A DNA stretch of 10,785 nt from Paraglomus occultum (Eukaryota; Glomeromycota; Glomeromycetes; Paraglomerales; Paraglomeraceae): positions 1 through 10,785 of the forward strand of contig CAJVPJ010001290.1 of assembly GCA_910592205.1 (NCBI GenBank), in the 5' to 3' direction. The notes beneath the pieces are model-generated. The model did no database searches. It was not told the DNA's origin and saw nothing but the letters and a program-made list of their open reading frames with translations. Below are positions 7,701 to 10,785 of the stretch, one piece after another (within the stretch, counting starts at the first letter, position 1; each line of letters begins with the position of its first letter). A program made the position numbers and the translations under genes.

Positions 7701-10251
7701 TGACCGGTTTTATGCCGAAAATAATAGTATGGATTTGATGTGAAGCAAGCAAACTTTGAGTTAAACATTAATAAGAATTGTCATTAATGTCAAATCATGA
7801 TTATGGATAAGGCGCGTTAATCTTTATTACGCGTAATTGCATTATCATTTTGAAATTTGGAATACAAGCTACACTGCAAGGTTACAGTACTTCCACGACT
7901 GTGTCATTAATGTAAAGGAAAGGCATTTCACGTTTCATTAAACGAGTACTAATGCAAAAAGTCATACGACACATACGCGCAAACGATAGCATATCATGCA
8001 TAGTATTTATAGCCTTTATCACAGAGACCCAATCTTTCGGTTTTGATATCCAAGGTATGCGTTGTTGTGGATAAGATTTCTTACATCTATTCGAGCATTA
8101 TTGTTTCATGAAAGGTATTATTTTGGATTCTTAACGAAAGGGGAAGGATAATTTACATCATGTTCATCGTGAACCACCCTCTTAGTAAGCTATAAAGCAA
8201 TTGTATGTCAATATTAAATCTATAATGCCAAGAACGCTTGAGATGCTGACACAAGCTAGTTGCGGTATAAACGCAGAACTATATATCGTTCAATCAACTT
8301 TTGTCACCCGAGACCGCGCGCGTTGAAGAAGTTTCTTTGTCACAGACAATGTAACTCTACGCAATTTCCTGAAAGATTAAACACGATGCCAATTATTTCT
8401 TTCAAAAGCTAAACGCTGAAGTGATTGCTTCACAGCAAGTCAAAAAGAAAGCAAAATTAGTAAAGGAATGAAAACGGGTTCTTTTTTTAACCACCTCTCG
8501 CTAATTTTACGGGGGTACAAATAGTACGCCTACTTTTATTACAATAAGACTGCTCTTATTTCTTCCTGTCCTCAGTAAAGAAACAGACTGGCGGGGCGTT
8601 TAGAGTTTTCATCAGCAGCCCCACCCCCTCTCCCCTGCAATACGAGATGTCAACAATATAGTTTATTCTCCCACACGAGTTAAAAATCGGCTTGAACCGT
8701 GCCTATCTTGTTATGGTTATATCATATCAAAAGCCTCACTCCCTTTGTATTTGAATAATACGCTAATTGAGCATATTGTGTATTGACAGGTTCGTTACAC
8801 CAAGTGTTTCAATGACATATTACGATTAGGAAATTACAATAAAGATCAAAAGAAACCTTTGTACTTGACATAGCATACAATTAATACATTGTTTGAAATG
8901 ACTGCATAGACGTTTCTATATTTAATATTAACTTTACCCAAGCAAAATTCGTTCTATTGATAAAGAAGCGATAGTAGTAATTATTTGTTGCGTAAATACC
9001 TTTTAAGGGCAGGATACATTCTGGCCACATAAATATAAATAATAAGCACGATATTTCAAAATAGATTCTAACCCGAATGTCGATTATTGTCGTAATTTTT
9101 ATAATATTCTGATATACGCTTGTTTGTCTGTTAATTGCTTGGTAAGCTGTGGGGTTATTCTATAATAGTATAACGTAACCTTACATATGTCATAGACTTG
9201 ATTATTTATTATAAATAAACGATTTATATTCGCCATTAAGAGTGAGGCGGAATATGGTTATGTAATGAAGAATCTAATATGCAAATCTGTATATGTTTAT
9301 CGAACACTGACTTTTAATTTGTGTAAAAATAACAAGTTCTTAACTAAAATGGTATACGCACGCATTGTAAGACATCGGGCGGTTTAGAAATATTGCACGT
9401 GTATGGAAACCAATCATATGTGGGCTGACTATAAGCTCGGGTAGATCTTTTCTTGTTTTCCCAAATTAAGTGTATAGAATAGATTATTATAAACCTACAG
9501 ATGCCACGCGCACAACTGTACAAGCACTAAAATGATACGAAAAAGGTAAGTTTTATGTAAAAAACCCACTTCTTATTCAAACCCCGCTAGCAATGATGTT
9601 GCTACATAAGTTAAAGAGAATGAATTTATTTGATATTGACACTGAGCCTATAAATCAGAGTGGATGGCGTTTCAGTTTGAATTTATTGCTTATTGTCTAA
9701 GTTGAAGCGACTTTGAGTAATAATTGGGACCGGTATTAATATTTCTTATTATAAAAACTAAATCTACTTCAAGTACTTAATGAGAAGAGGAAGAGGGACG
9801 CTTCTGTAACAGTCGACAAAAAATCGTTTGCTTTACTAAACACTATTCATTGAACAAAATTATACCCTTCAAAAAAAGCTTGTAAGAATATGTAACGGAC
9901 CACATATTCTTTGACTCTACATTATTATATGCTGTAAACAAGAACGTAAGAATAGTGGCCATTGATTTGCGCATTTGAATAATAGCTTTAAAGAAGAAAA
10001 TATAATGTTTGAAAGTTACTAGAGAAGTAAGCATAAAAGGAATGACAACCATGTTCAAAATTGGGTAATAAAGCAATTTTAGTCACTATAAACACATAGT
10101 GTTTGAAAAACTAATACTAAAAAAATTCTTTATATAATTACAATCTCTTATAAACACGTTTTGACAGTAATAAAAAGAGTCGACTCTTAACAGGCAACAC
10201 ATTATTCTAAAGCTTCTAATTATAATTTTTGGCACTGTTAACTAAATTATA
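7701..10251. other. Long gene-poor spacer
   Basis: About 2.5 kb with almost no open frames. The one at 9843-10076 on the minus strand has no recognisable motif and AT-driven composition. Local structures seen are AATAAGA-CTGC-TCTTATT (8543-8560) and a 10 bp inverted repeat at 9884-9911. A C/G-rich patch (about 8591-8640) stands out from the AT-rich background. Nothing else recognised. Confidence 0.6.
9884..9911. repeat. Perfect 10 bp inverted repeat
   Basis: AAGAATATGT (9884-9893) pairs exactly with ACATATTCTT (9902-9911) around an 8 base loop. No gene lies near, so its role is unknown. Confidence 0.8.
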
Positions 10252-10324
10252 CTATCCCTCCTTATAGTCACACCATCGGTGCATGCTAAATCAATGGGAG
10301 TGTGACTATATAAGAGGGTCACAG
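10252..10324. mobile_element. 73 bp hairpin, possible minimal TA-flanked element
   Basis: CCCTCCTTATAGTCACAC (10256-10273) pairs with the segment 10300-10318 with one small indel. TA lies outside both ends (10250-10251 and 10325-10326). The right end read outward (CTGTGACCCTCTTATATAG) resembles the terminal repeat of the 626 bp element (CAGTGGCTCTCTTTATAG). This suggests a remnant or tiny derivative of a related element. The loop of about 26 bases is too short to encode anything. Confidence 0.65.
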
Positions 10325-10330
10325 TATTTA

Positions 10331-10356
10331 CCGTATTCTTCCGAAAATAAGCAACA
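10331..10356 (+). repeat. Left terminal inverted repeat of the 298 bp element
   Basis: Starts CCGTATTCTT after TA and pairs with 10603-10628 with two mismatches (positions 11 and 12 of the repeat). Confidence 0.88.
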
Positions 10357-10403
10357 TTTTTCTGTTATAGTGTTGCTTATTTTCGGGTAGTTTAATAAAA
10401 TGA

Positions 10404-10502
10404 AAGAAATTCCCACTGAATTATGTGATTTCTGTCGATAATACCACTGACTCCGTTATTAGCGAGGATGATATCATTGACATCATTGATGAGACGGATT
10501 AA
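10404..10502 (+). pseudogene. Probable C-terminal tail remnant of a pogo-like transposase
   Basis: The plus-strand frame ending at TAA 10500-10502 reads NYVISVDNTTDSV, then ISEDDIIDIIDETD. A short acidic D/E-I-I repeat just before the stop is typical of the tails of fungal pogo/Tigger DDE transposases, and its place just inside the right terminal repeat agrees. A neighbouring frame (MKEIPTEL from 10400) may hold the preceding residues, implying a frameshift near 10420. Only about 30 codons remain, without DNA-binding or catalytic parts. The call is weaker than that for 2145-2392 because the stretch is short and low in complexity. Confidence 0.5.
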
Positions 10503-10602
10503 TCATTTTCTTTATTGTAAACAATAATAATAAAATAAAATAACCAATTAAATACATTTATAAAGGTAAATTATTTATTCTGAAGTGTTGCTTATTTTCG
10601 GG

Positions 10603-10628
10603 TGTTGCTTATTTTCCAAAGAATACGG
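10603..10628 (-). repeat. Right terminal inverted repeat of the 298 bp element
   Basis: Read outward it begins CCGTATTCTTTGG. It is followed by TA (10629-10630). Confidence 0.88.
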
Positions 10629-10630
10629 TA

Positions 10631-10785
10631 TGACGTATATTTACATAGAGTGTCGCAAAGTTTACATAATAATGATTTATTATATTCGCGTACACAGTAA
10701 TTATTTCTCCAAATAACAATCTAGCAATGATTGCTTTTTTGCTTTATCTATCAAATATTCAAAGTAGATATTTTGCGATGCAGAA
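10631..10785. other. Right-edge flank, nothing recognised
   Basis: AT-rich sequence with no coding frame. TCGCAAA (10653-10659) and TTTGCGA (near 10772) are inverted, but seven bases is too short to call an element. Confidence 0.5.

Larger units (their letters stand above)
10331..10628 (+). mobile_element. Miniature TA-flanked element, 298 bp, with transposase tail remnant
   Basis: The ends are inverted repeats: CCGTATTCTTCCGAAAATAA on the left, and CCGTATTCTTTGGAAAATAA read outward on the right, with pairing continuing through GCAACA. TA flanks both sides (10329-10330 and 10629-10630). GTTGCTTATTTTCGG occurs inverted at 10341-10355 and direct at 10372-10386 and 10587-10601. A variant GTTGCTTATTTTCC follows at 10604-10617, 17 bp after the third copy. 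The two left copies form a perfect 15 bp hairpin. Between the ends sits the acidic tail of a transposase-like frame (see 10404-10502). Best read as an internally deleted pogo/Tc1-like element. Confidence 0.87.

Noticed and set aside
8543-8560. AATAAGA-CTGC-TCTTATT hairpin as a bacterial-type terminator
   Set aside because: No gene upstream and no T run following; the window is eukaryotic, so an intrinsic terminator is not expected.
10653-10785. TCGCAAA/TTTGCGA as ends of another mobile element
   Set aside because: Only seven matching bases with no TA flanks and a window edge close by; too short to support.
1-10785. CRISPR array, tRNA, rRNA or defence-gene cluster
   Set aside because: No regularly spaced direct repeats, no tRNA A/B-box pair found by eye, and no enzyme-like genes; the repeats present are explained by mobile elements and microsatellites.

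Overview
The window looks like an AT-rich stretch of a filamentous fungal chromosome. Supporting features are short GT-AG introns (99 and 127 bp) with CTAAT-type branch sites, long spacers, AATAAA-type 3' signals, and decayed pogo/Tc1-type DNA elements inserted at TA. An early-diverging fungus (Mucoromycota type) fits best because HSPA12-like Hsp70 proteins and pogo fossils are common there, but this lineage call is an inference. No bacterial signals (Shine-Dalgarno sites, operons), tRNA, rRNA or CRISPR array were seen.

Layout. Positions 1-662 hold the 3' end of an HSPA12-like Hsp70 gene on the + strand. A long (TAA)n microsatellite lies in what appears to be an intron, followed by two coding exons. 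Positions 663-934 are its downstream flank. Two TA-flanked miniature elements follow, at 937-1562 and 1917-2489, separated by about 350 bp with no recognisable content. The second keeps the coding tail of a broken pogo/Tigger-like transposase. Positions 2492-6244 are a long gene-poor spacer with a duplicated ~85 bp segment (3229-3407) and an inverted-repeat element (about 3430-3765). Positions 6245-7700 hold the one complete gene: a two-exon, 186-residue predicted single-pass membrane protein of unknown function, with a foldback hairpin, microsatellites and a TATA-like box upstream. Positions 7700-10250 are another empty spacer. Positions 10252-10628 hold a 73 bp hairpin element and, only 6 bp beyond it, a 298 bp miniature element that again carries a transposase C-terminal tail.

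The two genes show no functional link to each other. The main story is the transposon fossil record. Three miniature elements share one plan: a TA target, short terminal inverted repeats, and a short motif repeated near the ends. The repeated motif differs between elements, and two of the three retain only the 3' coding tail of a transposase. I found no evidence for a defence system or gene cluster. The most novel protein is the small membrane protein at 6625-7312.
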